DNA of 64,000 nucleotides from Eremophila alpestris peregrina (taxonomy: Eukaryota > Chordata > Aves > Passeriformes > Alaudidae), in the NCBI GenBank assembly GCA_009792885.1, contig WMCF01000029.1, positions 4,668,000-4,731,999 of the forward strand. The letters are read 5' to 3'. A model generated the notes under the pieces. The model was not told the DNA's origin. It searched no databases and saw only the letters and a list, made by a program, of their open reading frames with translations. A program made the translations under genes and the position numbers. This document shows, piece by piece, positions 49,016 through 63,400 of this stretch; position 1 is the stretch's first letter, and the number at the start of each line of letters is the position of its first letter.

Positions 49016-51183
49016 TCTGCTGGCTCTGGGCTCTTGTATCTGGGCATCATTTTAGATTCAGTATGAATTGATTGTAGATAATACAGCTGGGACTGTAGCT
49101 TTCCAAACAACTGCTGCTCTCATAGTGTCCTGAAGCCCCTTCTCCCAAAGAAAACCTTGTTTAGAGAAGTCAGTTACTAGAGAATATTGGTTCTTTCTGT
49201 GCTAAGGAGATGCTGTGAGCTGTTGGTGTGTTCCTTTTGCTCATAGCAGAAGAAATTTCCTGAATGAGTGAGTCAAAATTCATGAGGGGTAGATAAGGAG
49301 GGATTGGTGTTTTATGAATACCACTCCCAGGTTTTTTTCACATATATCCATATATATGAATATAGTGTATTTTCCACTTCTCATGTCTCTCATGGTCAAA
49401 AACTTCCTTTAAATCTACAGATGAAAATACTTACTGGATGTGATTGCTAAGTGACCACATTTAAACAGAGAGCATTTCACTAATCTGTGGATATGTTACC
49501 CTTTTGCAAATCCTGTTTGATCTCTCAGAAATAAATAGGATTATTCTGGCTCTCAGACTTTCTCAAACACTAAACCTGAGTAGCTGCTGGCATGTAGCAG
49601 GCAGCACCATGGATGTGGTTGTCTAAGAATTAGTCCTGCACAACATTTCTAGATACTGGGGAAAATAAACTTCTGAATGCTGCACTGCCAGTTTGAAGAC
49701 TTGAGTAACTTTGTAATTTGGCACTTTGCTGGACTTCAGAGCTGCTGTTTTCCTCAGCTATTTACTGCTTCTGCTCCTGTTTTTCCTTGGGACAACTTTC
49801 CCTTCAGTTAGCCAGCAAAATTTTTGAGTAAGCTGGATTATCTGAGATTTTTCAAGCCATTTCAATGTCCTTAATACATGTGCAATGACATTTATTAAGG
49901 GCATTCTGGATTTACATGATGGGAATTACATAAATGTGCAAAGCAGTGTGATTGCAGTGTGCAGTTACAATCCTTACACCTCTGCATAAATCAAACCATG
50001 TGGGGCAGCATTTTAAAGGCTGATTTCTGTCTGAAGTTCCCTGCCAGGGCTCCATGTAACTGAGAGGAGCTGGATGGCTGGGGAGAGGCTGCTGCAGGAA
50101 ATGCAGATGAGCTCCTGCTACTGTTAAGAACTGAGGGAAAGGGTGAGAATGCTGACCTGAATGCTTGGGACAGTTCACAGTTTGGATATAGCACTGGATA
50201 TGACAGTAGTTTACATCTGACACTCACATTCCTGCACAGAAATAGGATTCCCAGTTAACCTGGAAGGAAGCTTGTTTAGGGGAATTATTTTGTGTGTCAT
50301 GGACTCCTTCTGAGCCTCTCTTTATCCCTGTTTTTGTTTTCAGTCTTGCCTTCCTTTCACAATTTATTAAATCTCTTCAGACTTTTCCTGGGCCAAACAG
50401 GTTTCTGTTGTTACACAACATCATCCAAGGTGTGCTGGCAGATCAGCTCTATGGCCAGGGACCTAGAAATGAGACCTCCAGCTTTTTGACACAGTTAGGG
50501 TGCCACATTTGAGCTGTGTGAGGGGATCTCTGGGAGTGCTTTAGGACTGGTGTACTGCACGCTGTGGGGCTGAACTCTGAGCAAGTTTTTTTTCCCTCCA
50601 GCAGACTGTGACTGTAAAATTTTAGAAGAGTATATAGCCTTTCCAAACTTATTAATTAGAGATTTTAAATAGATTGGCTTTTTGAAGGGCTTTGATCTTG
50701 AACAAGTCCAGCTTTTAGGTTTCTCTCCACAACACCACGTTGTTTCAAAAACCTGAAAAGCGTTAAGATTAAAGGAAATCTGAAATTAAATAGAGGGGGG
50801 TGAGGTCTTGTTGTTTTGGAAGCAGGGAAGGGGCAGAACTCCCAGCAGGTGTTTACCCTCACAGAGGGGCTCTGCTGGGTGAAGTTGGGGCTGTCTGGAT
50901 GTGCAGGACCCAGCTGGCTGGGGCAGAGCCTGAGAGGGGGCTGCAGGAGGGCTGGGGGTCCCTGCCTTTGGGGTGAGAGTCACACCCTGGCCTCTGCCCA
51001 GGCTCAGAGAGGCACAACTCATTTCTTGCTCTTTGGGAAATGTGGCAATTAATGAAGAGTGGGCTCACAAATAAAAAAAAGCCCCAGCATGCCCCAGCTT
51101 TCTATAAACACCCTAATTGCTCAGAAGTACACGAGTCATCTGCCAGAAGGATGTGCTTTTCAAATCCTTATTCCAGATGGTTC

Positions 51184-51258
51184 TTTCCAAGCCATATAAA
51201 TATATGTGTTTTAAATATATGTGTTTCCAAGCCATATAAATATATGTGTTTTAAAGCT
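51184..51258. repeat. 40-bp tandem duplication
   Basis: TTTCCAAGCCATATAAATAT appears twice with a period of 40 bases (CCAA ends at 51190 and 51230), each followed by ATGTGTTTTAAA. The copies are almost identical, so the duplication is recent. Confidence 0.9.
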
Positions 51259-51298
51259 GGCAACAAAGGCGGCTGTAAAATAAACCTAAAAATTGCAT

Positions 51299-51358
51299 TA
51301 TTTTTTTTTTAAAGTAAAAATTAAAAGAAAAAAAAGAAAAAAAAGAAGAAAAAAGAAA
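51299..51358. repeat. T-run and A-rich (AAAAG)n tract
   Basis: A T run is followed by an A-rich, G-interspersed purine tract. It is simple-sequence DNA with no features of a retroposed gene visible upstream. Confidence 0.85.
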
Positions 51359-54300
51359 CCCATAGTGTACTAATGCAATTCAGGCTGGGGGAAAAAAAAA
51401 ATCCATATTCAGCAAGGAAGGCGTGAGGTCTGTGCCTGTCCCTACAGCTGAGAGTGCCCTGGCAGCTGGGAGGGAGTGGTGCAGCCCCGGGCTGGTGCTG
51501 CTGGCATGGGGCAGGAGCTCCTGAGCCCGTGCAGCCCCAGCACGTGTCTGCCTGCCTCTGCTCACTGCTTCACCCTCCACAGGGCTGTGTGCTGTGCTGC
51601 TGCTCCTGCACTGCCAGCCTGAGGTGCTGGGCTGCTGCCTGAGCTGTTCAGTGTTTCTCAGGCAAGGTGTCATTGTATTCTGCCCCAAGAGAGCTCATGG
51701 GAAGGGTCCTGTGAGCTGGGAACAGAGCTGGGCTTAGCCTGTGTGTGAAGGCTCTCTGAGGCTCAGCTGAATTTGGGGCCCTGGTGTGGCATGGCAGGAC
51801 TGGTGTTACGTGGCAGTTTACCTTACAAACTCTTTAAAGGTTTAGAAAGGAAGGAAATGTTTGCTGAGATGTAGAGAGCAGCAAATCTCTAAAGCCAAAA
51901 CTCTGCAGTGCAGAGTTCTGAGTGCCTTGGTCATTGGGTTGCTTGGCATGGAACACCAGTGGGTTTAAGTTCATAGAAAAGTAGGTCTGCACATGGACTT
52001 CTGTCCTCTGAGACAGGATAAACTTGATGTAAGCTTTTCTGACAGATTTCAGCCTGTGGTTTCACAGTGCTGATTGTGCTGCTTAGCTGTCTCCAGTTTC
52101 CCAGAGGTTTTCTGAGTCTCAGCTCACCTTTTGCTGTAGCTCCAGTCAGTGCATTTTCTATGTTTTGTAAACAAGGAAAGGCTGCAATCCACAGAGCTGC
52201 TTTCTGGGCATTTTCCTAAATGTGGTGATGTCTCTCTCATTCGGCTGTGGACCACCAAGCACTTGTCAGCTCCCATTTGCTCAGACCCCTGGATTACTCC
52301 TGCTTCTGGGGAAAAAAAAGGTGTCTTTAGGCCTCACAACTGAAAGTTCTGTTGTCTGTCTGTGTGTGGGGAGTCTGTTTTGTGAAGATGAAGCAAGGCT
52401 GCACATTGCACGAGGCCCTTTGGAGGTGGGAGATGAAATATCCTTGTGCTTTAGTGTGACCTTGATAATGCATTGGCAGAGCTTAGATGTGAAAAGCTGA
52501 GATTGCTGCTTTGGGCCAGCTGTAACTAGTTCATGTTGCTGTTCATGTTTTAGGGTTTCAGAAGGGAACAGGGCAGATTAGGAGAGAGCAGCACACAAAA
52601 TTCTTGTCACTGGGCAGCTTTTTGGTTCTTGTGACTGGTTTCCATAGCAGGAAAATACGCAGCTTTGGCTAAACCTGTTGCGTGTGACTTTGTTGTTGTG
52701 CTCTAGAGTGATTCCTGTACTTAACAGCAGTGTCACATCTGAGCTGGAGAGTGGGTGTTGTGCCAGTGTGTTTGTGCAGAAGGAGCTGCTCTGGAGCTGA
52801 AGGGCAGCTGGCAGCTCTGCTGCCTCGTCATGTGCGCTGGCAGCGCCCCTGGGCTGATTCACTGCCCAAAATAACCTGCTGGGCCAGGGTGTTCTGTGAG
52901 CCCCGTGTGCCTCAGCGTGACCCAGGGGACACAGTGAGGCTCCCTGTGCACTGCTGCTGCATTGCTAACACCAGATATGAAGGGGAGTCACATTCTGAGC
53001 TGCAGGTCCCAGCACTCACTGGGATTCCTCTTCTCCAGAGCCACGTGCCTTTGGGGAAACAAGCAGTGGCTGATTTCCTGCCCAGATCTACTGAGCTGAT
53101 CCCACAGGTGCTTCCATGGAGCTGGGGACAAGCAGAGGGGTGGTGTGCCCTGTGTGCTCTTCCCCCTGCAAGAGAGGTTTCCAATCCCAGTGCTGATCAG
53201 GCTGTCACCTGCCCAATGGCAGCACTTCATGGCCAGTTTATGTCTTTTTTTCTGAAAATCTGCCAGCTCTGTACAACCAGAAATGTGGTTCCCATTTAGA
53301 GAAAGGTGGTGACAGGAAAGGATTTCAGATTTTGTAGGAGGGAGGGGTTTGTAGTAAAACCTGATCATTTTGCCCTTAGCAAATCCCAGGCACTGCTTCC
53401 TGAAGTGGAGGGGTGGCTCATGGAAATTGCACCCTGTGTGGATGTGGGCAGCCCTTGAGCCACAGCAGCTGTTTGAGTGGCCTTGGGGAGGTACCAGGGC
53501 AGCTGTGCAGAGTGGTCTCTCCCCAGGGCCCTTTCTGTGCTTCCTGTGTTCCCCCCATGGCTTTGGGTCCTCTGACTCCTCTACAGGACTCAGTGCTGGT
53601 AGCTTCGTTCTGCTTGTGGTAAATTCCAAGATGAAGTATTTAGCAATGGTTTTATTATCTTTAACAAATAATGTTGTCATGTTTGTTTCCGTTTTCAAGA
53701 GCAACTAAACATCTTGTTTCTCCCCAGCCTCCTCCCACTCCCCCAGGCCCCAAGGTGCAGAGCTGTTCTCTCTGGGCTGCTCTGAGCTGACAATAGTTAA
53801 TCACCACCTTTTGCAAAATGGCCTGCAAAGTGTTTTCTTTCTGCTGCTCTTGTGCCAGGCTGCTCTGCTCTCCCTCCCTTTGATTTATGGCTGCACACGT
53901 GGCTGTGCTAATGGCAGCCTTGCAGGGACAGACAGTGTGTGCTCAGACACTGCTTGGGGACGTGTGTGCCTTCAGCTGCCTGGATTTCCATGGATCCCCG
54001 TGGTACTGCTCAGCAGAGCCAGCCTTTCAGTCAGCAAATGTCCCTCCTAACCTGCCACAGCCCTGCTTGTTGTCACTGCACCATATGCTCTGGTGGGGGC
54101 TGTTGATTCAGCAAAAGCAATGGCAGCCAATGGAGCTGATCAAATGCTCCAAAAATGGTTCACTACATCAATTATTCAGTGGCTGTTGGTGTTTCTTATC
54201 ACGTAATGTGTTTGACCACTTGGAGGTTGGTGTGCTCTGGTGCCCAAGCTTGCTCAGGGGGCTTTTCTGCTTCACTCACCTCTGGTGCAGGTACAAAGGT

Positions 54301-57300
54301 TTCATGTGCTCTTTGTGGGTGATACAAGAAGGGAGGTGAGAGTCTGGAAGGTCTGGTAAAGGCTTGAACTCTTCTTCAAGCAATTCCCAGTTGGAGTGAG
54401 GCCAGACAGAGCCTCTGAGAGCTGCTAACTCTGTCTGTTAAAGATGCCACCCTTCATTTTTGCCCCAGAGTTTGATGCTGCCATGGTTATTTCAGTACAA
54501 CAGACAATTAATTGAACATGCCCTGGGTGGTGACCTTGAGTAACCCAACTGTGTGTGCCCAAAGCTGGGCTTGCACAACCTTTGGGGCTGGTGGGGCCAT
54601 GGCAGTGAGTCACTTGGTGAGTGGGCATCTGGGCACAGGGCTGCACACAGCTCTGCCAGCAGCACACAGCTTTAAGGTCTTCTTGTTTGGTTGGAGAGAT
54701 TCGGTGTCATGTTTTTCTCCAGAAAGTTTGGTTGCTGTCTGATGTGACAGGTTTATATTTGTATCAGGACTTGGGGGATTGGGTTATTTTTTTGTTTTGT
54801 TTTCTGGACCAGGTGCATCAGTCACTTAATGCTTAGGTTCATTGCACAAGTATAAACCTTCTAGGACACAGATAAGTGGTGTAGGTACTTAGTAGAGGGC
54901 ACTGTGTAAAACTGCACCCAAGAAAGATCCTTTGTTATATTCCACCTGTGTTTGTCCCTGTCACCTTCCTGATTTGACTGGGTCTCACCCAGACTTTTCC
55001 CATCCACAGGGCTAGAATCTGCTTATTGTGGATATGCAATACCAAAACATCTTCTTAGGGTGTTGACAGGCTGAGAGTGACAGGAGTATGCCCAAGATTT
55101 TGGATTTTTTTAGATTTTATTTTTTTAATTGCATTTAAATAATTGGCTGATCCCTCCTCTATTAGTGGGCTGCTGGCAGTGCATTTACAGTATGAACACC
55201 AGTGGTGAGAGCCCCAGTTTCCCTTGCAGAAGTGAGAGAAGCTCAGGCCTGAAGCCTGTCTGGAGCTGGAACTGGCCTGTGCACATCAATTTGCATTTCA
55301 GATGTGGTTTCCTCCGGAGCCAGAGGCTGGATTGCAGGCTGCTCTCCCCAGGCATCCCACACCCATCCTTGTCTCTTGGGCACTGCCTCTGCAGTGTTTT
55401 AACCCAGGGCTTGTTGGGATGAGTGGCCAGAGCAGCCAATTGACCCTTGCCCTGCCAGCCCAGCACCCTTCCCTCAGTGTTGAGATGTCTCTCACAAGAG
55501 TGTCTGGTGGAAATGTTGTTTTCTGTGGTATTTTAGATAAATCCACTCCTGCATCCTGTTTGAAACAGCCCTTAAGGATGTGTTTGTCCCCTTAGAGCCA
55601 CGAAAACTGTGGCAAGCAGGGTGTGGAGCTGTGATCCTGGCTGTGCTGCAGGACACTGTCGGTGTAAGGAGATTGGGGAGCACCATCAACTGCACCACCT
55701 CCTGTAATGCTGCTCATTTCCATGGCCACCTGTTCCACAGGGAAGAGCAGGGAAGAGAGAGGAGCCTTCCCTTGAAGGGGTTTGGGATGTGCTGAGGTCT
55801 GAAGGCTCTGTTTCACTGCCCTGCCTGGGAGGGCTCTGGGGGTTCAGGTGTGGGCAGCTCCTGCTGCTCAGCCTGCTCACTGCTGCTGCTGCCTCAGAAC
55901 TTCTCAGCCTGTGGGAGTGGGACAGGGCTGTTCTGGCAGTGGGCTGGGGTTGCTGTAGTTCCATGGTGTGGGTGCTTTGGGGACAATATCCTCCTCTCCA
56001 CCCTTGGCTTCTCGTCCTGGGCTCTGGAACTGGGTGGGCCTCCCCTTGTGGTGACACAACTGCACACTGAGATTCTGCAGCTCTGTGTTTAAAGGAGACA
56101 CAAAGCTGATTTTATGTTACTTGCTTTTAAAATCACTAATTTTAAGGTATAGATCTGTTCCTGAGTTAGTGAAGCCCCACAAGAAGTCACTGCCAGCTCA
56201 AGGAGCAGCCAGCTGTGCAGTGAGGAGGTGCCAGCCACTTCTGCTGCCCAGAAGGGGTTAACCACACCTTGCTGCAGAACCAGGCAGGACTTCACCTTCT
56301 TGGACAGTGACCATCCCTAGGGTAGGTGCAACTCACAGTGAGAGTTTCTGTGGCAATTTGTGTGGCTCACACCACCCTGAGCACCGAGAATTCAGCAAAT
56401 TGTCTGGAGAAGGAAGGATTTAGAAGTCACAAGAGCCAAATGTCTCCTGATGTTACCTCAGAGCCTGTAGTCAGCAGCCCTCACATGCCTCTGGCTCTGG
56501 TGGAGTGGGAGTCAGCCAGCTCCTCATCATTGGCCTGTGCAGGGAGAGCAAATGGGAACTGCACCTGTGGGAGTATTGCATGTACCAAAACGTGACTCAA
56601 GGTGCAGCTCAGTGTCATGTTTTCTTTAGCAACAAAACCTTCTGACAAAACAAGACAAAGCCACTTGACAAAACTGTTCCTGCTCCAGCAGCCTGGGTTT
56701 TTCCTCTTCTCACTGGGCCTACCTGTGGGACCACAGTGTAAGTGGGAGTACTGAAATAGTCAGAGTTAAGTTTAAAAAAAAAGAAATCTCTTTAAACAGA
56801 GGAAAATTTGTTCCTGAACTAAGCTCCTTCACTGGAGAGCTGCATGGTCCCTCAGCATCTGATAACATTGTAAAGCAGCAGAGAGAGCACTGGCCTTGCA
56901 AGTGTGTGTCTGAGGAATCTGTCTCCACCCTGAAACCAGGGGGAGGAGAGGAGGAGCTGTGTTTTTGGCACAGGTTACTTTGTGTATTTATATTTTCTGC
57001 TTAGACGAATTGCCAGTAATGGCCAAATATGAGTGATTCAGTTAATTTGGGGCTCTTTTCCTCATCCAGTCTCATGGTAGCTTTGCAGTGCTGCACGAGG
57101 GTTCAGATCTGAGGCTGTTTAAACACTGCTTACTTTTCCAGTTTATCACACTCCTCCTTGATCTTTCCTCCTGGCAGGAAGCAGTGTGTAAATACGTGTC
57201 ACATGCTGAGCGTTCGAGTTCATTGTTAGGGTAAATCTGCTGTGAGCAGCTGAGGAGACCACACTGGACTGCCTCAGCATCCTCAGGGCAGTGCTGCTGA

Positions 57301-60300
57301 CTGAGCTGGGAAACCACATCCAAACCCAGCTGTGATCCCAGGCCACCCTTGGGAGTGATGGCTGAGGTGGGTGGGCTTAGCTGAGCCCCACGGGGGCTCA
57401 TCAGGGCTGGAGCTGAAGCCCTGCTTCCTCAGGGGGGTGTTTTGGAGCTGTTGCTGAAGTTGCCCTTTGCAGTGAATTCTTGTCCCAGCCTGCAGTGCTG
57501 GGGCTCCCTCTCTGCAGCTGGAGGTGTGTGTGGAGAGAGAGCAGTGGGCACTGCAGGGACTCTCCTCTGCTCACAGCCTTTAATTAGGGTGTCTCTGCCA
57601 GCTCTAAGGGCTGCCTGAAAGCCAAGGCCTGGGGCAGAGCAGGAGGCATTGCAGGAGCACAGTGTGCCAATGCTCAGTCTGCCATAGGGTAGGGCAGCTG
57701 CTGCCCCTCTTTGGGGAAAGATGGTTCTAGAATCCCGGGCCACCTTCCCACAGGCCTTCCTGCTGCACAGGTGTGCCAGGTGAGGCACAGGTGAGCTGGG
57801 GTGGAGGCCCCTGAGTGGGATCTGGCAGCTGGTGAGAAACCATGCTGGAAAAGGGAGCTGCTTGTGGGTGTATGGGTTCCAGGATGAGGTGTGGGGCACA
57901 CAGGCAAACACCACTGCAGACATTCAGGTCATGCTCCAGAAGGTATGTTGTTATTCTGACTTGCAATTTACTACCAAGATGTGACTGGGACCAGGATCTT
58001 ATTTCTCTTTGATTTTAATAGCTGTGAATGAGCATTTTGCTCTCCTGAGAATGTCCTGCACTAGGCAGGAAGGAGTTACCTCTTTGGAGTGATACCAGTT
58101 CGGGCAGCACCAGGTTTTCAGTGTCATGGCAAAGGGTCTTAAGTAAGGTGGAACATGCTACGTTCTCTGTCATCAGAGCTCAGCAGTGAATGCAGCATCC
58201 CCCAGGGAATGGGAGTCCTGGGATTGGTTCTGGGAAAAGCAGTGACGCTGTGGGGCCGGGCACAGGTAACAAAACCCCGCTGGAGTAAGGGGAAACTGCC
58301 TGCAACACGAGAAGGTCATGTTGTGCTGCTTCTCTGCTTTCCCAAGCTGTGGCCCACTCTGTGTCCCTGAAAGACCTAGGTAAAGCTAAAATTAAGTCAG
58401 TCAGATAAATATTTATAGAACGAATGTTGGAATATAATCCTCGAGGGGTCTGATTGCTCTCTCTGTACTCTGAAATGTACTAAAGGGGAAATAATAGTGC
58501 TATAAATACAGTCATGTTTAGCTGGGTCATTACCTTGGGGTGCTTCTGGTCCTTCTCTAGGGACTGGAGTTGCAGCAGTGAAAAAATTAGCAGGGAACTG
58601 AAAAACCAGTAGAGGGTGATCCCTTTGCCAATGATACTTGGTGTGCAAGGCCTCCTCAGTTATGCAATGATTTGTCATTACAGTAACAATCAGGTTTAAA
58701 GTCCTTGTATGTGCAAGTCATGGCAGCAACGAGGGCAGCCCTTGTACAGGCTGCTCAGACCGTTTTGTTGCAGATTTCTTTGGAGAAGCCTCACCCATCA
58801 GATCTTTTGGGTTGTTAGTGGTGGGGTTTTTCTTGCTTCTTATTGCCTTGTATTAGAAAATAGAGCAGAACACAAGATTTGAGGATTCAGAAAAATAAAA
58901 TTATTATTGTATTTTTCAACTGCCAGTTTCCCACACCAATTGACAGAGACATCCTCCAAAATATTTAATATCCATACACAGATGAAGTGCAACTTTCTGT
59001 AGTAGAGGAGTTTGATTTGGTTTGGCTCTTGCCCTTTATAGGAGCAAGACTTGGTGCTGCTGAGCATGTGCTTCTCCTGGACCAGGCTCCAATTTCAGTA
59101 ATACAGTGGGTAGAGTTTGCAAGAATTAAAACCAGCTTGCACAGAAAGTGAAAGGACCAAGCTTTCATAAACCCACCATCCCCAGCTTCTGTGGGAAAGA
59201 CTTAGAGGTTAGTGTGCTGCTCCTTGGACCATGAAGTTCCTGGTATATGCAAGCCTTGCAGGGAAGTGTTGGGTGTTTTATTTGAATCCCCCGCGGAGGA
59301 GGGAGGCTGCTCCCGGTGCTGGGGTGTGGGGCTGTGCCCGGGGCTGCTCCAGCCTTTCTGCTGGAGTGTCGGGAAGCGGCTCCAGGAGAGCCAGCAGGGA
59401 CTCTGTGAAATGGTGCTCGCCTTCCTCTCCGAGGGGGAAGCCAGCCTGTGTGCAGGGACTCTGTATCCATCCTTTTTTCTGCCTGGTAACTCGATCCCAG
59501 GTTATCTCCTTAATGTCATTTTGTTTGTACTCGTTAGCCCTCAGCAGCCTCGCTGCCCAAGCTCCTGTTGCTCTGTAGTTAACTCTGAAGTGGGGTTTGT
59601 GAGCACAGCAGCCTGTGCAGGAGTGCAGCAGGTTGGGATAGGCAGGTGTTGGTTATCCTGCACATGGCTCTATCACAGATCTGTGTGGCTGCTGCAGGCA
59701 GAGGCTCCCACTCTCTGCAGACAGTGCATGGGGTGTGTTTAGGGTCATGTCTGTATTCAGTACATGGTTCTGGAACACCTGACAGCCAGAAGGTCTGGGC
59801 TGTGGGTGTTGTGCTGTTTGAGTACCAACAGTTGAGCTAGAGCTTTCTCCTGTGTCATCAGTGTTTGGGCTATGCAACCAGCAAGGAATTGGTTCTGCTT
59901 GAATTTATGTCATCACTCTGATGGTGATTTGCAGCTTCTCTGTGACAATAGGAACTCTGAAAGAGAAGGAGTAAAATCCCTTTCCTTTGCCAAATGTAGT
60001 AGCAACGATGTGCAAGAAGTGGACAAAGTGTGCTATGAGGGGTGTTCTGGCCTGGGGCTCCTGGGCTCAGGCAGTTGTCCCAGGGTGTATCAGTGTGTTT
60101 AGATGACTTCTGACTTCTGACTGTCAGTGTGATGGAGGAGAAATTCTAACAGGGACCAGTCTCACCCAGAAAGAAAATTCAATTTCCCTACTGTAAATCA
60201 CTTCTGGCACAAGTTTCATCTATTGTCATCATTCATCTTCACACCTACCTTCCTGCACTCTTGTTCCCTCAACTGCTGTTTCAGACCTTTCTCTTGTGGT

Positions 60301-60423
60301 TGTGTATTGTTATGTGGAATGGGTGGCTGCAGTCACCCCCCAAACACCTGCTGAACTCTGGAAATTTTGTCACACATCAGTCAGCATCACATGGTAGGAC
60401 TAGATTATACTGAGGCACAATCC

Positions 60424-60498
60424 TCTTTTTTACTTACTATTTTTTCCTTTTTTTCATATTTTTTTAATTTTTTTTTTGTTGCTTGAGGTTTTTTTCCC
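60424..60498. repeat. T-rich low-complexity tract
   Basis: About 75 bases consist almost entirely of T with scattered A and C, including several T runs of six or more. Confidence 0.85.
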
Positions 60499-63400
60499 CA
60501 GGTGGATGGCTGAAAATAGCCTTGTTCAAAACAGACCTCCCACAGAAGTGTGTATGAGTCTGGCAGACACTAGAGCTTGAAAAGTGCTTCATGAGTTCAT
60601 TTTGACTTCATAATTTGTATCAGAATTTGAAAAAAAAATAACACTGCCTCTTCTTCACTGAAGAGCTTTCAGCTTTGTGCTTGACAAGTGCATTTATCTG
60701 ATCATGTACAAGAAGACTTATTTTCAGGTGATTTTCTTCTGATGTCAAGCCATAAAGCAGCCTGTAGTCTGGTCCCAGAGGACCTTACCCAGCTGATGGC
60801 TGCAGCAAAAAGTCATTTCTTGCAAGTAATTAAACCCCTGTGGAGCATCAATAGCTGAGTTGCTGATATTGCATTTAGATAAGAAGGGGGAACTGTAGGT
60901 GATGCAGGAGAGTTACTTTGAAGTATTTGTTCTCTCTATAAAGCACATTTTAGCTGAAAGCAGATGTCTATAAAATCTGCCTCTTGCCAATTAAATTTAG
61001 GCCTGAAATTGCTGCTTCTGTGGAGTTTCAGGAGGTCCAGCCCTCACAGCACATCAGCTTGTTGCTCCAGTTGTGCTGGGGACTGGTGCAGGCTGAGGCT
61101 GTGGTCAGACATGTCCCACAGCACCCAGAGCTGGCATGTCCTGCCCACTCCTGGCTGCCCTTTACTGCAGCTACCAGGGCAGGAACTGGGATCAAACCTT
61201 TCTTGGCAGGTGCAGCCTGTTCCTGTCCCTGCTCAGGGCAGCCCCGTGCTCAGGGCCCATGGCTACACTTTGGAATAGGTTTTCCTGAGCATTTACTTGC
61301 ACTTGCTCCTCACATCAGGAGTTTAAAGCTCACTCACTGCATCTGGAGCCTCCTGCCAGAGCCAGGGTGTGTACCCAGCCTCCCCTCATCAAACTGCTGG
61401 TTTGGGGGAGCTGAACACTCCCAGCCTCTGCTGCAGCTAATGGGAGCTGCAGTAAAAACTCAACAATCATGGAAATCCAGCCTTCAACTGCACTCTTGGG
61501 AATGGGGATGGCTTATCCTGTCACAAACTGCTAAAAGCCCTGGTAGTGCAGTGGAAGTGGTTTGTAATAGCAGGAATTCATTTGTTAATAAATCTCCCCT
61601 TGCTTGCCCTGACACTACTTCAGTGGGCTTCAGCTGCAAGGTGCTCACACCAGGGAAAAGCAGCTCTGGATTCCAGGGATCCTGGTGGAGTCACAGTTCT
61701 GAGAAAAGTGTCCTGGCTCATTTCATGGTATTGCTCAGCCTCTGCTTTCCTTCTGGAGTATAAGCTGTACATAAAGAATAGCAACTGTGATCATTTTAAG
61801 AGAGCAAGTTTAAAACAAATACATGGGAAAGAGGGGTTGACTATAAAAAACACTAACAGGGGATAATTGTGCAATGGCAGGGAGAAAAAAGAGGTTTTAT
61901 TAGGCTTCTCTGATTACCACAACTGATTCAATAGAAGCCTCTACTCTCCCTAATGAGAACAGGTGAACTTTCCTGACTTTAGCAGTGACCTACCCATGAC
62001 TTCTTTTTTGAGGCTCAAGCCATGCTGGTGTTCCTGGAAGAGGTGGGAGGATTCAGTTATTTATGGCTAAGCCTTCTGAAAGAAATTAAATGGTACTGCA
62101 TCAGAATAACTCATTGCATCTCACCTGGTATTTATCCTGTCCTGAAAATAAAAAGTTAAACATGTAATCAGAAATTTCAAAAGGAGCCTTTCTTTTGTTA
62201 GTTTTTCTTTGAGTAAACGTTGCTCTTAAAAGCTAGAGAGAGTCAGGAGGCTGGTGGTGTTCTTGGAGGGGTGTGTCCCTTTGGAGAGGTGCTGCAGAGC
62301 CCCTGTGACAGGCAGTGGATCCCTCTGTGACAGGATGGCAGAGCAAAGCCTCTGGCAGAGCAAGTTTCAGCAGTGGAAATAAAATGGAATTCTCTGCAGG
62401 CCCTTATCATGCTCGACAGTTACCAAGCCTTGTGAGCTGAAGGAAGGCAGCCTCCCATGTCCCCTGTGGCTGGAGGGAAACACCAGAATGCTTTGTGCAT
62501 GTGGTCATAGGAAATCCCGTGCTGCAGCAGATGTAAGAGCCCTTGTGCTGTATGCACAAGCCCATCCTTGGAATGGTGTGCTGTTTCCTGCTGCTCCTGG
62601 AAAACAGTTTCCTGCCACTCCTGGAAAACAACTTTCTGCCCTGAGATAACCAGAAGCTGTTAACTTTCGCTGGGATTTGTGCACACATCCCATTTACCAG
62701 CAGTGCCCACATGGGAGCTGTGGGAACTGAGGAGGCTGTGATGTGCCAGATTCTTCCATGGGCCTCTTCCAGCAGGAGCAGGACAGGCAGCCTCTGCTTG
62801 GCTCACACTGTTCAAGGGAAGAGAGGAGGAAGAGGGGGAAAACAGAATACAAAGTCTGACTTTCTTTCATTTGCATGTATTTTGTGGATGGCTTTTCCTG
62901 CTCTGACTCAACATCAGTAAGCCCTCAGTGCCCAGTGTGTGATTGTTCTCTGCTGATAGAGGAGGAAGGAGGCTGTCGTCATGTGCTGCTGGTGAAATGG
63001 CCTCTGACATTTCTCCTAACTTGTTTAAACAAATACTTCTCAAAACCAGTTCTTCTTTGAGAGGGCAGCACACAAAGGTTAACTCTGTGTGTGCTATGAG
63101 TACCTTCATGTGATAGTCTGTTTTTCCAAGGAGCCATAGGCATGTTTCCATAGAACTCAAGCTCCTAATTCTGGGTTGTTTAACAATAAGTAGCTCCATT
63201 GCAAATAAGTTAATGTGAATGCATTTTCTGCTGGATTTGGAGTTTATCTTGTTCTTCAGATTAATTATAAAGAAAATATTCTGTTTACCTATCCAGACTT
63301 GCAGGTATTTCATTCCTGTTTGTGAAACTGGTAAGATTACATCATGATAACATTTTCTGGGTTTTAAGAGGGCTATGAAATGGCACTATTATGAATGGAC

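Noticed and set aside
52988..53704. 238-codon minus-strand frame in the right half
   Set aside because: No conserved motif and no plausible splice or promoter context. Overlapping frames on the other strand are similarly long.
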